20,484 nt of DNA, from positions 1-20,484 of the forward strand of contig JASEHO010000002.1 in NCBI GenBank assembly GCA_030018505.1. Direction: 5' to 3'. Each line of letters opens with the position of its first letter. Within the stretch, counting starts at the first letter, position 1. The notes under the pieces were generated by a model that searched no databases, was not told where the DNA came from, and saw only the letters and a program-made list of their open reading frames with translations. This stretch comes from a bacterium. GTDB taxonomy: Bacteria; UBA9089; UBA9088; JAGUXG01. Positions 7,380 to 18,000 of this stretch are shown piece by piece. The translations under genes were made by a program, and so were the position numbers.

Positions 7380-7445
7380 ATCTAACCTACAATTATACCG
7401 TCTATTAACTTGCTGCAACATAAAGGACAGCAGATAAAGTTATAT
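7380..7445 (-). other. Second possible attC-like site, weaker
   Basis: On the minus strand it opens with ATATAAC (7445-7439) and closes with GTTAGAT (7386-7380), an exact match to GTTRRRY. The two boxes pair with one mismatch, 66 bases apart. The inner arms pair poorly as an attC. An alternative bulged hairpin lies inside (AACTTGCTG at 7407-7415 against CAGC and AAAGTT at 7428-7441). It lies upstream of the 122-aa gene, opposite the site at 6896-6968. Confidence 0.22.
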
Positions 7446-7477
7446 GTCCAAACAAGGTATTTTGTCAAGTCAGATTT

Positions 7478-8011
7478 ATTGAAGATATTTTAGGCAATGT
7501 CTTTGGCGGAGGGATATTTGAGACATTTTTTGGAAAAAGAAAGGGTCAGAGGGCATCCCGTGGAGCAGACTTAAGATACGACCTTGAGATTGAACTGGCT
7601 GATGTTGCCACAGGGGTTGAAAGACAGATTATGGTAAGTAGAAGGGAGATTTGTCCTGCCTGCTCTGGGGATGGCTCTGAGAAAGGAAGCAACAGAAAGA
7701 CTTGCCCTTCTTGTAATGGTAAAGGCGAGACAGTTCAGTCTGCGGGGTTTTTTTCTCTCAGAAGGAGCTGCAGTCAATGTGGAGGAATAGGAACGATCAT
7801 CTCTAATCCTTGCAGAAGCTGCCGAGGTTCTGGGGCAATAGAGAAGAAGAGGCAGATAACAGTGAAGATTCCAGCCGGGATAGAGGATGGAATGAGGATA
7901 CGAATGACTGGAGAGGGAGATGGTGGAGAGAGGGGTGGTCCTCCTGGTGACCTCTATGTGGTGGTTCCTCCAACCTGCCTGTGCGAGGCACGCAGACAGG
8001 TCTGTTTATAA
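7478..8011 (+). pseudogene. dnaJ internal fragment (duplicated, no J-domain)
   Basis: Bases 7478-7965 repeat dnaJ residues about 93-254: the end of the Gly/Phe region, all four zinc motifs and the start of the first client-binding domain. The J-domain and the C-terminal third are absent. After the junction the frame runs 15 codons into unrelated sequence (VPPTCLCEARRQVCL) and stops at 8011. An internal ATG (7631) could open a 126-codon frame, but with no sensible ribosome site. One substitution in 488 bases means the duplication is very young, or is maintained by gene conversion, or is an assembly artefact. Confidence 0.9.
7973..8001 (+). repeat. 29-base imperfect palindrome (REP-like)
   Basis: It starts ACCTGCCTGTGCG, has a short AGGCA-type loop, and returns with CGCAGACAGGT. 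About 11 of 13 arm positions pair, counting one G-T. It is GC-rich in an AT-rich setting and begins seven bases after the dnaJ-copy junction. It may be a REP-type interspersed element or a terminator stem. No long U-run follows, so REP-like is preferred. Confidence 0.5.
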
Positions 8012-8168
8012 ATGATTCATTTTTTCAGGGGACGACCTGTCCGCTAATTTATTCTGCCTCCTCTTCTTGTGTTTCTTTTTAACAAGAATTTCTTCCAATC
8101 TCCTACCATATTCACTAAAAAGAAGAAAAATTGGTCCTGATAAATCCGCCTACCTTAATATTTTGCAA

Positions 8169-8187
8169 AATTTCCTTTAAGGAAATT
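8169..8187. promoter_or_regulatory. Perfect 19-base palindrome, possible operator
   Basis: AATTTCCTTTAAGGAAATT is two 9-base arms around one central base, with no mismatch. It sits just upstream of the TATAAA box that may drive the LysM-giant protein operon, where a dimeric regulator could bind. It has no U-run, so it is unlikely to be a terminator. Confidence 0.4.
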
Positions 8188-8210
8188 GTCAAAAATGCCG
8201 ATATATAAAT

Positions 8211-8217
8211 AAGGAGG
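8211..8217 (+). promoter_or_regulatory. Strong Shine-Dalgarno with unusual distance to the LysM start
   Basis: AAGGAGG is the strongest ribosome site in the region, but the first possible start of the downstream frame (TTG, 8237) is 19 bases away. An in-frame stop at 8210-8212 and the lack of any ATG, GTG or TTG between leave TTG as the first candidate. A very short frame from ATT (8223) would end with TGA overlapping that TTG. Confidence 0.45.
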
Positions 8218-8236
8218 CGTTTATTCAAAAGAAGAT

Positions 8237-9040
8237 TTGAAGGTTTTAATTGTTTTGTGGATTGTCTTATTCTCTCCTTCTTGGGCTGTGATTACGCCTA
8301 AGGAGAAGGGTAAGACTATTGTTATAAATAGAGGGGATACCCTTTGGGATCTGGCTGGGAAGTATTATAACAATCCATTCCTCTGGCCAAACTTTCATAA
8401 TTACAACTATCTCTCCAACCCTGATCTTATCTATCCAGGGGAAAGGCTTGTCATTGGAAAGAGTTTAGCTAAGGAGCTGACTGAGGTCTTGCGTCAAAGA
8501 ATGAAGTCTTTGGAAGGGGCAAAATTAGGTCTCAGTGATGAAATCTCCGTTCTTAAGGCAGAGATTGAAAGGCTTAAGCAAGAGAAGGCAGAATATGAGG
8601 ATAAGGTCTCTTTTTTGGCAAAGGCTGCGGATAAGGATTATTTGCTGAAGCAAGAGGCAGAGATAGAGATTTTAGAAACAGAGGTTTTGAAATTCCAGGA
8701 CCAATTGACAACCTCAGATGAAGATAGGGCAAAGCTTAAGGTAGAGATAGCCTCCCTGACAAAACAGCTCTCAGAGAAAGAGGCAGAGATAAAGAGAAAG
8801 GAGGGCAGGCTTTCTAAATTAGAGAATGAGCTATATTCAAGGGATGATGAGATACGGATGTTAAGGCTTTCTATATTTGAGCTGACAGAAAAGATTGCTG
8901 AGGCAGATGCTATGATTAAAAAGAAGAATGCCGAGATAGAAAAGCTCACAGATGAAAAGAAGACTTATAAAGGAATAGCGCATTTTCTGATATTTGCCCT
9001 TGCCTCAGGGATAGTGGCTCTGGAGACGATCAATCAATGA
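8237..9040 (+). CDS. LysM-domain coiled-coil envelope protein
   Basis: 267 aa. Residues 1-17 (MKVLIVLWIVLFSPSWA) form a signal peptide. A LysM domain covers about 26-75 (INRGDTLWDLAGKYYNN, then a Trp-Pro-Asn segment and PDLIYPGERLVIG), the form that binds peptidoglycan glycan chains. Residues about 78-242 are a continuous Glu/Lys/Leu-rich coiled coil with no Pro. The end (about 246-263, IAHFLIFALASGIVALE) is hydrophobic and may be a membrane helix. It could thus link wall to membrane, or act as an elongated oligomer. TTG is the chosen start because it gives an intact signal peptide and follows the upstream in-frame stop. The stop overlaps the next start as ATGA, so it is coupled to the giant surface protein. 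A role in assembling or anchoring that protein is inference. Confidence 0.88.
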   Translation: MKVLIVLWIVLFSPSWAVITPKEKGKTIVINRGDTLWDLAGKYYNNPFLWPNFHNYNYLSNPDLIYPGERLVIGKSLAKELTEVLRQRMKSLEGAKLGLSDEISVLKAEIERLKQEKAEYEDKVSFLAKAADKDYLLKQEAEIEILETEVLKFQDQLTTSDEDRAKLKVEIASLTKQLSEKEAEIKRKEGRLSKLENELYSRDDEIRMLRLSIFELTEKIAEADAMIKKKNAEIEKLTDEKKTYKGIAHFLIFALASGIVALETINQ

Positions 9041-12000
9041 TTGAAAGAATTATAGCTACAATAGGGATAGTGTCGCTTGCTTGGGTTGTGCCTTCTGAAG
9101 GAACAGTGACTGTCCAGAGTGTTTCCTGCCCAATGCTGGCTATCGGTGCAAACTGGACAAATGTCTTAGTCTTTTCAGGCACTATTACCTCAGGTTCTCC
9201 CTCAGATACCCTTCAGGCAATGACTGTCAATAATGGCAGTGGCACAGCAAACTCAAATGATATAGCCAAAGTGACGCTATGGATTGAAAGTGGAACCACC
9301 TCAGGTTTTCAAGCCACAGAAGATACCAATAGCGGTGATTTTGTAGGGTCAGGCACAACTGCTTGGTATTGGACTGGCAGTATATCCATGCCTGATGCTG
9401 GCCTCAGGTTTTACATCACCGTTGATATAAGCAGTAACCCAACGGATGATAGAATCATTAAAATGCAGGTTCCAGCATTCAGGGATAATAACTTAAATGG
9501 CTTCTTTGATGTTGGAGATGATGGCGTGTTTGCGGCTCAGGATGTCTATGATGGCCCTGTTCTGCCAGTAATAAACAGTCAGAACCAGCAAATACATAGC
9601 TTAAGGACTACAGATATTCAAGATATGACAGCCACAAATTCCTATGGTGCGGGCTGGATAAATAACCCTGTCTTTAATTTCCATATCCCAGATAATGACG
9701 GCTCTCTTGATACCCTTCAGGCTCTCACCTTAAAGATGGATGTAAGAAGCACTCTCTCCCAAGCTGATTTAGTTCCTGGAAGTATCACCTTATGGTATGA
9801 TAATATTGGTGTGAACTCCTTTGGTCCAGAAGATACGATAATAGGCACAGGAACCTGGAATTCTAACACGGATGCCTGGGAGTTTACTAACCCTGCTTCT
9901 ATTCCAATAGATGGAAAATGGTTCTGGATAACAGTTGATATAAAGGCTAATCCTTCATCTGTGGATGGAGCTTATATCTGGATGTATATTCCAAAGCTTT
10001 TTGACTCAGGCCAGATAGGCACCTTTAATACAAATGATCTTGGTATCTTTGTTGCTTCCTGCCATGACGGACCAACCGATGGTTCTTTAACAGCCATTGC
10101 TACCCAGACCATCCATTTCAGAAGAATGGGTGATATCGCCAACAATACTCAGGCTGCTGAATTTGGCGCAGGATGGAAAAATTGTGTTTTACTAAGGTTT
10201 GTCCTTCCTGATAACGATGGCTTGGAGGATGAACTCCAGGCTCTTACCACCTATCTTAATCCTGACCACTCAACCGTGAATATTGCAGACCTTGAGAAGG
10301 TAAGCCTATGGATGGATAATGGTGATGGCGTATTTGGGTCTGATACAGATACATATCTTGGTTACTCTCTTTCTTCTAACCCCTGGATATTCTCTCCTCT
10401 ATCTAATGCAAAGATAAACGGCACTAAAACATTCTTTGTAACCGCAGATATTGCATCTACATCCACTAATGGTGCTTCTATTTTGATGCAAATCCACCAG
10501 TTTGTTGACACTGGGGTTACAAAAGGGAGCTTTGATGGAGGCCCAGAAAGGGGAATATTCGTCAAGTCCGCTCATGATGGCCCAGTAGATGGAACGGTTA
10601 CGACAAATCAAGCAAAGGCACAGGTGATTAGAGCGAGAGTAGCTGCTGATATGCCAGCTACTCTTACCACTTGTCTAAATTTTGGTCCTGGTTGGAAAAA
10701 TTGCCTGCTTTTAGACTTTACAGTCCCTTCTTATTCTCCTTCATCATCAGATTATCTTAATAATTTGACCTGTAAGCTGGCAGGAACCTCCGATATATCT
10801 CCTTCTGACCTGAGTGTTGTTAAGCTATGGGCAGATACCTTAGCCCCTCCCGGGTTCACCACAAATGATAGTAATATCGGCACAGCCACCTGGGATGCAA
10901 GCACAAGTCAATGGATATTCTCTGGGCTCTCTTATGAGATCCCCTCTTCTGTTGGCAAACAAAGGTTTTTTATCACTGGTGATATTGCTCTTAACCCTTC
11001 GGGTGATAATAAAAAGGTTCGGATGAAGATACCCAAACTCTTTGAACGGGGGACAGGCACCTATGGTTCTTATGACCCAGGAGAAGAGGGGCTCTTTGTC
11101 TCATCAGCCTATGATGGCCCAGTTGACGCTGATGTTACTTCTCCAAGTACTCAGGTGATTCACGAAAGAGAAACAACAAACTTGAATGATGATACAGTTC
11201 AAGGCGAGTTTGGTGCCTCTCAGAAGAACTGTCTTCTCTTTAATTTCGTTATTCCAGATAATGATACTGCTACTGATACCTTGCAGGGATTGACTGTCAG
11301 GCTTAATAGCGCTTCAACAGGCACAAACAGCGATCTTTTTGTAGTCAGGTTATTTGCTGATGTGAATAAAAATGGCATATTTGAACCAACAGGCGCTGAT
11401 GCTTCTGGCTCTTTCTCTGGGACATTGGTTGGAAATGATTGGTGGTTTTACCCTATAAACTATGTGATTGGTGTTGGTGGCCAAAGGTTCTTTCTCGCTG
11501 CAGATATTGCCCAGGTTCCATCTGGGAATGGGAGAACCATTAAGATGGAGATACCACAGTTGCTTGATAATAACAGGGATGGTAATTATAATTCGCTTGA
11601 TAAGGGTATATTTGTCTCTTCCTGCCATGAGGGTCCAACAGACAGCAATTTTACTTGTGGTGCCTCTCATATACTCAGAACCCGTAATGCCAATGAGATT
11701 GGAAGCTGGACAGTTACTGGGAATTTTGGTCCTGGCTGGAAAAATCAGTTGATCCTTGATTTCAAGATACCAGGCCCAGAAGATACCCTGAATGCCATCA
11801 CCTTCCAGAATACTACTGGTATTCCTTCTACAAACTTTACGAGCTTACGGCTATGGGCTGATACCAATGCACCTCCTGGCTTTGATTTAGGCGATACAAA
11901 TATTGCTACTGCAACTACTCAAGTAGGAAGTAGTTGGGTCTTCTCTGGGCTTTCCCATCTTATGCCTGCTTCCGGAAGGAGGTTTTTCCTGACAGCAGAT

Positions 12001-15000
12001 ATCTCTTTTGAGCCATCAGGGGATGACCTCTCTATTAGAATGAAGATACCCCAACTCAAGGATGTAAATGGTAATGGCTCTTATGACTCGCTTGATGAGG
12101 GCATATTCGTCTCATCAGCAAGCGATGGTCCAGCGGATATGGACTTTATTGGACCAAGCACCCAGACAATCCATAGAAAATCAATGAGCGACCTTTCTGA
12201 TAATACCATTAATGCCAATTATGGCCCAGGCGAGAGAGACTGTCTTATCTCTGACCTTACTATAAATAATGGCCATAATGACGGTGCTACAGACACCCTA
12301 TCCGCTATAACCTTCAAAAATATAGGCAGTTGCCCAGAGTCTGATATTGCCACCAGGACACTCTGGGTTTCTAATAGCGGCTCAGGGTTTAATCCCTTAA
12401 CTGATACAAGGCTTGCTACTATAACCTCTGGTTGGGTCTTCTCTAATCTTTCCTATAATATTCCATCTACAGGCACAAGGCTATTTGTTACCGCAGACAT
12501 TTCCTCTGCTCCGTCAGGAGACAATCTTTATATCCGACTTCAGATTCCAAAGCTCTCTGACCAAGGCGAGGTAGGAACATACAATAGCGGTGACCAAGGA
12601 ATCTTTGTCTCATCGCCCCATGATGGACCAACAGATGGGACAGTAACCTGTGGAGGCACACAAACCTTGCATAGAAGGGCATCTACGGATATTACGGATA
12701 CAGCTATTGTCAAGAAGTGTGGGCCAGGCGAGCCTAATTGTCTTCTGGCTAACTTCGTCATCCCCTTAGCAGATGGGTTAGATGACTATTTGAATGCTAT
12801 TACTCTCAGGCTTGACCAGACAGTGGCAAATAGTGTTGGAACAACAGACCTTGTTTCTGTGGCATTGTGGGCTGATAATGGCAACAATAATTTTGATGGC
12901 ACACCAACAGACACATTCCTTGGCCAGGGTCTGTGGCTGGACAGTTTGATTGCATGGACAGGGCTCAACCAGAGCTTAAAGGATGTAAATAATAGTCCGA
13001 GACACCTCTTTATTGTCGTAAAGATAGCTGATAATCCCTCAGGCGATAACAAGGTTATCCAATGGTTAATCCCAAGGCTGAAGGATTTAGGCCAGGTTGG
13101 CACATATCAGACAGGTGATGAGGGCATATTTGTCTCTTCAAAGCATTGGGGGCCAGTGGACAGTGATTTTAAGATGTCTGGCTCTTCTACTGTTCATAGG
13201 AGAATAAAACAAGATATAAAAGACTATACAGTCTCTTCTATTTTTGGCCCAGGCCAGAAGAATTGTGTTGCTCTTCAATTTGTCCTACCAGATAACGATG
13301 GATTGTCTGATACCTTGCAGGCTTTGACTATTCGTAATATTGGCACAGCACTTGGGAGTGATATTTCGGCTGTCACCCTTTTTGCAGATAATGGTAATGG
13401 TCTATTTGATGGCACACCAACAGATACAAGCTTAGGCACGGGTGTAGCTGATGCAGACGGTTGGTATTTTTCGCCTATTAGTGCCAATATATTAGGGACA
13501 AGGACATTCTTTGTTATAGCCAACATAGCCTCCTTGCCAGTTAATGGAAGAACTATTCAGATGGCGATTCCTGGTTTGGTCAATAATGGTGCCACATGGG
13601 GAGGCTTTGATCTGGGTGAAGAGGGTATCTTTGTCTCATCGCCACACCTTGGCCCAACAGATGGAACCTGGACTGCTGGGGCAACCCATACAATTCGCTG
13701 TCGCGAAACAGGGAGTATCACTGAGAGGCCAATCTACGGCAATTATGGTGCAGGTTGGAAGAATAGAGTAGTTTTTCAGTTCAGCCTGCCAGATAATGAT
13801 GGAAACAATGATGTTTTGCAGGCTATAACCTTCTTTAATGCAGGCACAGCCCTGAATACAGATATTGATTATCTGAAGATTTGGCGAGATTCTAATAACA
13901 ATTCAATATTTGATGTAGCAGTGGATAAGAATATCGGCACAGCTACCTGGGATGGGATAAGTCTTTGGGTATTCCAAAATCTTTCTGGAACAATCTCTTC
14001 TAACTATGGAAGCCAGACCTTCTTTGTCACGGCTGATATCAATAAAGATTTTCCATCAAGCGATGATGCCCGCATTAACCTCTGTATCCCTCAGCTTTTG
14101 GATGGAGGCAATATTGGCGTCTTTGATACAGGGGATAAAGGGCTCTTTGTTGCCTCTAATTATGATGGGCCAACAGACGGTATCTTTGTTGGTGGAGGCT
14201 TTTCTGTTATACACAAAAAGATATTAGCTGACCTTTCTGATAATACAGCTCTTGGCAATTATGGCCCAGGTGAGGCAAATTGCCCATGTCTTTCCTTTAA
14301 GATAAATGATGGCCATAATGATGGCGCTACAGATACATTAAGGGCTATATCCTTTTGTAATTTAGGGACAGCCTTGAGTTCTGATTTTTCCACGATGACC
14401 CTATGGCTTTCTAATGATAATAGCTTTAATCCGGCCACAGACACCCCTTTAGCAAGCTTAAATTCAGCAGTAAATGGGAATTGGGTCTTTTCTTCGCTTT
14501 CTGCTGAGATTCCATCAACAGGAACCTATCTTTTTGTTACGGTTAGTTTAGTGAATAATCCATCTACTGATAACGCTACTATTGCTCTGGCTATTCATAA
14601 GATATTGGATTTAGGCTCAGAGGGTGTATATGATTCAGGGGATCTTGGTATATTCGTTGACTCTGCTCATAATGGCTTAGTAAATGGCACATTTACCACA
14701 AACGGGACATCAACCATACATAAGAGGGCAAAGGCTGATATTCAGGATGCTACTACATCTGCTGACTTCTATCCTGGCAAAAAGAATGCCTTGCTTCTAA
14801 ACTTCTGTTTGCCAGATAACGATGATTCAGCAGATACCCTGAAAGCCATCACCTTCAGGCTTGCACCTACTTCAACTGCCCTTTGGACTGACTTTTCTGA
14901 GATAAGATTATGGGCAGATACAGGCAATAATATCTTTGATCTAACAGACACTAATCTTGGCACAGCTACCTATGATGGAGACTCCTGGGTATTTTCAGGC

Positions 15001-18000
15001 CTCAGCCAGAATATTCCCATAAACGGCAAGAGGTTCTTTGTTACAGCTAATATTGTTGCCAACCCCTCAATAGATGATGCTATAGTCTATCTTGAGATTC
15101 CAAAGCTTTCTGATGGCACAAACACAGGGGTATTTGATGCAGGTGATGAGGGAATATTTGTTGCCTCAAAACACATAGGTCCAACAGATGCTGATTGGAC
15201 TCCAGCAAACCCTCAGAAGCTCCATAAACGAATAAAAGCAGATTTCACGGACCATACTATCTCAAAGCAAACAGGCCCTGGTTGGATAAATGTTCTTGCC
15301 TTTGATTTTAAGCTCCCAGATAGTGATGGGGCAGGGGATACATTAAGGGCAATCACAGCTATGCTTGCCTCTACCTCTACTATTTCTCATACTGAAATTA
15401 TCTCTATTCGGCTTTGGGCAGATGAAGGGCAAGCAGGGTTTCAGGGTCCTGGGATAGACACTCATTTGGCAACAGGTGTCTGGGATGGAGACTCCTATGA
15501 GTTTAGCGGCTTCTCCCAGACAATACCTATAGGCGGAAAGAGGCTTTTTATTACCGCAGACCTTCCCCTTGACCCATCTGCTGATAATCTTACTCTTCAG
15601 CTTGAGATACCCATTCTTTATGATGCAGACTCTGATGGTCTATTTGATACAGGGGATGAGGGTATATTTGTTGCCTCCTGTCATTTAGGGCCAACAGATG
15701 GAACTTTTACTTCAAAAGGAACTACTACTATTCACTGCTTGAAACTATCAGATATAACAGAGAACAATACGCCGGCAAAGAAGATAAATGCAGGCGACAA
15801 AGATGTTCTGTGTTTAGACTTTACCATAACCCCTGGCGAGGTAAATGAAATTCTTAAATCCCTTTGCTTTCAAAATATAGGCTCTGCAGAGACTAACACG
15901 GATATAGAAAAGCTAAAGCTATGGGTTGAAAGCGGCACAACCACAGGCTTTAGTGCTGATGATAAGAAGATTGGTGAAGCCCAGTACGATGGAGTTAATA
16001 ACCTCTGGTATTTTACAGGGCTTAGCCAGAATATAATCTCTACTGGCACAAGGCTTTATCTCTCCTCTGATATAGCTTCGAAAGCTCGGGCAAAGAAGAC
16101 TATCCAGCTTCAGATTCCACAGTATTTTGAAAAAGACCCAAATGGAGTTTTTGATACAGGTGATAGGGGCATATTCCTCAACTCTTATGAGAATGGACCA
16201 ACTGATGGTAGCCTGATGTGTTCTGGGATTCAAGAGATAATAGGAAAGATTTGGGTTTCTCCTACCTCAGGCTGGCCAGGGGATCCGGTAACAGTCTCTG
16301 GTTCAGGGTTTGACTCATCAGAGGAGATAGAGATAGACTTTGGCACGACAAAGAGACTGGCTACAGCCACCACGACAAACTCCCAGTTCACAAAGCAATT
16401 TACCGTGAATGAACAACCACCAAATACAATCATCATTACAGCACGAGGAAAGACATCAGGAGAGATAGCCACATGCACATTCTTTGTTTGGCGGGCGTTT
16501 ATTGGCTTGGCAAAGACAGTTGATAAAAATGGTGCTGAGGCAGGGGATATATTAAAATACACTATAACCTATACAAACTCTGGAAATGCAGATGCCACTA
16601 ATCTTAAGATTGAGGACTATTATCCTACCCATACTACCTATGAGACCCATACAGATTGCTCAAGTCCTCTCTTTCCTGCCTACCGCGACAATAAAATGAT
16701 AAGGTGGTATGCTGGGACATTATCTCAAGGAACAAGTGGTTCTGTTACCCTGGGCGTCAAGCTTGAAATCCCCCTTGAGTATGGTGATTTTATTGTCAAT
16801 ACTGCTACAGCCAAAGCAGACCAGCCAGCGGCTTATGGCACGAGCAATGAAGCAAAGACAATGGTCACCTCATTGCCAAATGTTACTGGAAGCATTACGG
16901 TTATGCCAAAGACTTCTATTGTGTATAACGGTTGGAGGTTATTGTTTATTGTCAATTACAGGAATGTGGGCTCAGCCACAGCAAAAAATGTGGTCATTCA
17001 TCTTGATGAGGATAAGGAGAACCTAAAAGATATCATTGCCCATAGCGGAGGTACTTATAACCCGGCAAGCTCTATTATCTGGAATGTTGGAGATATTCCG
17101 CCAGGCTCTGGTGGAACTGTTACATTTTCCGGTGTTGTTATAGGCGTTCCAGGGGATACAATAGATATTACGGGCTATATCTCAGACGGCGGCTTTCATA
17201 TTAACTTAGACCTATTGCTTAATCTTCAGGCAGAGTTTTCCTCTGAGTGGTATGATTGGTTGATGTTCCATTATGGGCTTGGTCATACTGGATATAACGA
17301 TGGCACAGAGGACTTTGCGCCGCCATTGGAAGAGAAGTGGAGAAGATTACTGGGTGGTCAAAATGATGATATTAGGGCATCTATGGCTATATTGGGAACA
17401 GCTACTTATGTTGGAGGATTGGGTGACCTGCCAGCAGGTGGATACTTCTACAGGATAAACGCAGAGACAGGAGAGATTATATGGAGCTATAACACAGGTG
17501 GTGAGATTCATTCCTCTCCGGCTATTGCTAATAATGGTCAGTATGTCTATGTTGGTAATGCTAATGGCAAGATGTATTGTTTCTCAGGGACAGAGACAAA
17601 TCCTGGTAGTATAACACCTATCTGGATATTTGATACAGAAGGTGGCGAGATATATAATTCTCCTGTTGTCTGGAAAGGACTGGTCTATTTTGCGGCAAAG
17701 AAACCAGGTGGGGCAGGCTATCTTTATGCTCTATCTGGTGTGAACGGAGCGCCTTGTTGGATTATGCCTTTAGATAATGCGGCTTATTATTCTTCTCCAG
17801 CCATATCAGTCAATGACCAGGCTGTTTATATTGGTGATGAGGGCGGCGTCATCTATTGCTTTGATGCCTTCCTGGGTAGTCTTACCTATAAATATGATAC
17901 AGGCCAGAGTGAAATCTCCTCTTCGCCTGTAGTCAAAGACGGTAGGGTCTATGTAGCCTCAGAAGACGGCTATCTATACTGTTTTGACACAAAAGCCACC

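Larger units (their letters stand above)
8002..8236. other. Intergenic region before the LysM-giant protein operon
   Basis: 235 bases with no convincing gene. They hold, in order, pyrimidine-rich sequence, a 19-base palindrome (8169-8187), an AT-rich stretch with TATAAA at 8204-8209 that could be a -10 box (no well-placed -35 seen), and AAGGAGG at 8211-8217. Confidence 0.6.

Noticed and set aside
7631..8011. A second, functional zinc-finger-only DnaJ
   Set aside because: It lacks the J-domain and most of the client-binding part, has no ribosome site, and ends in unrelated sequence soon after the duplication junction.
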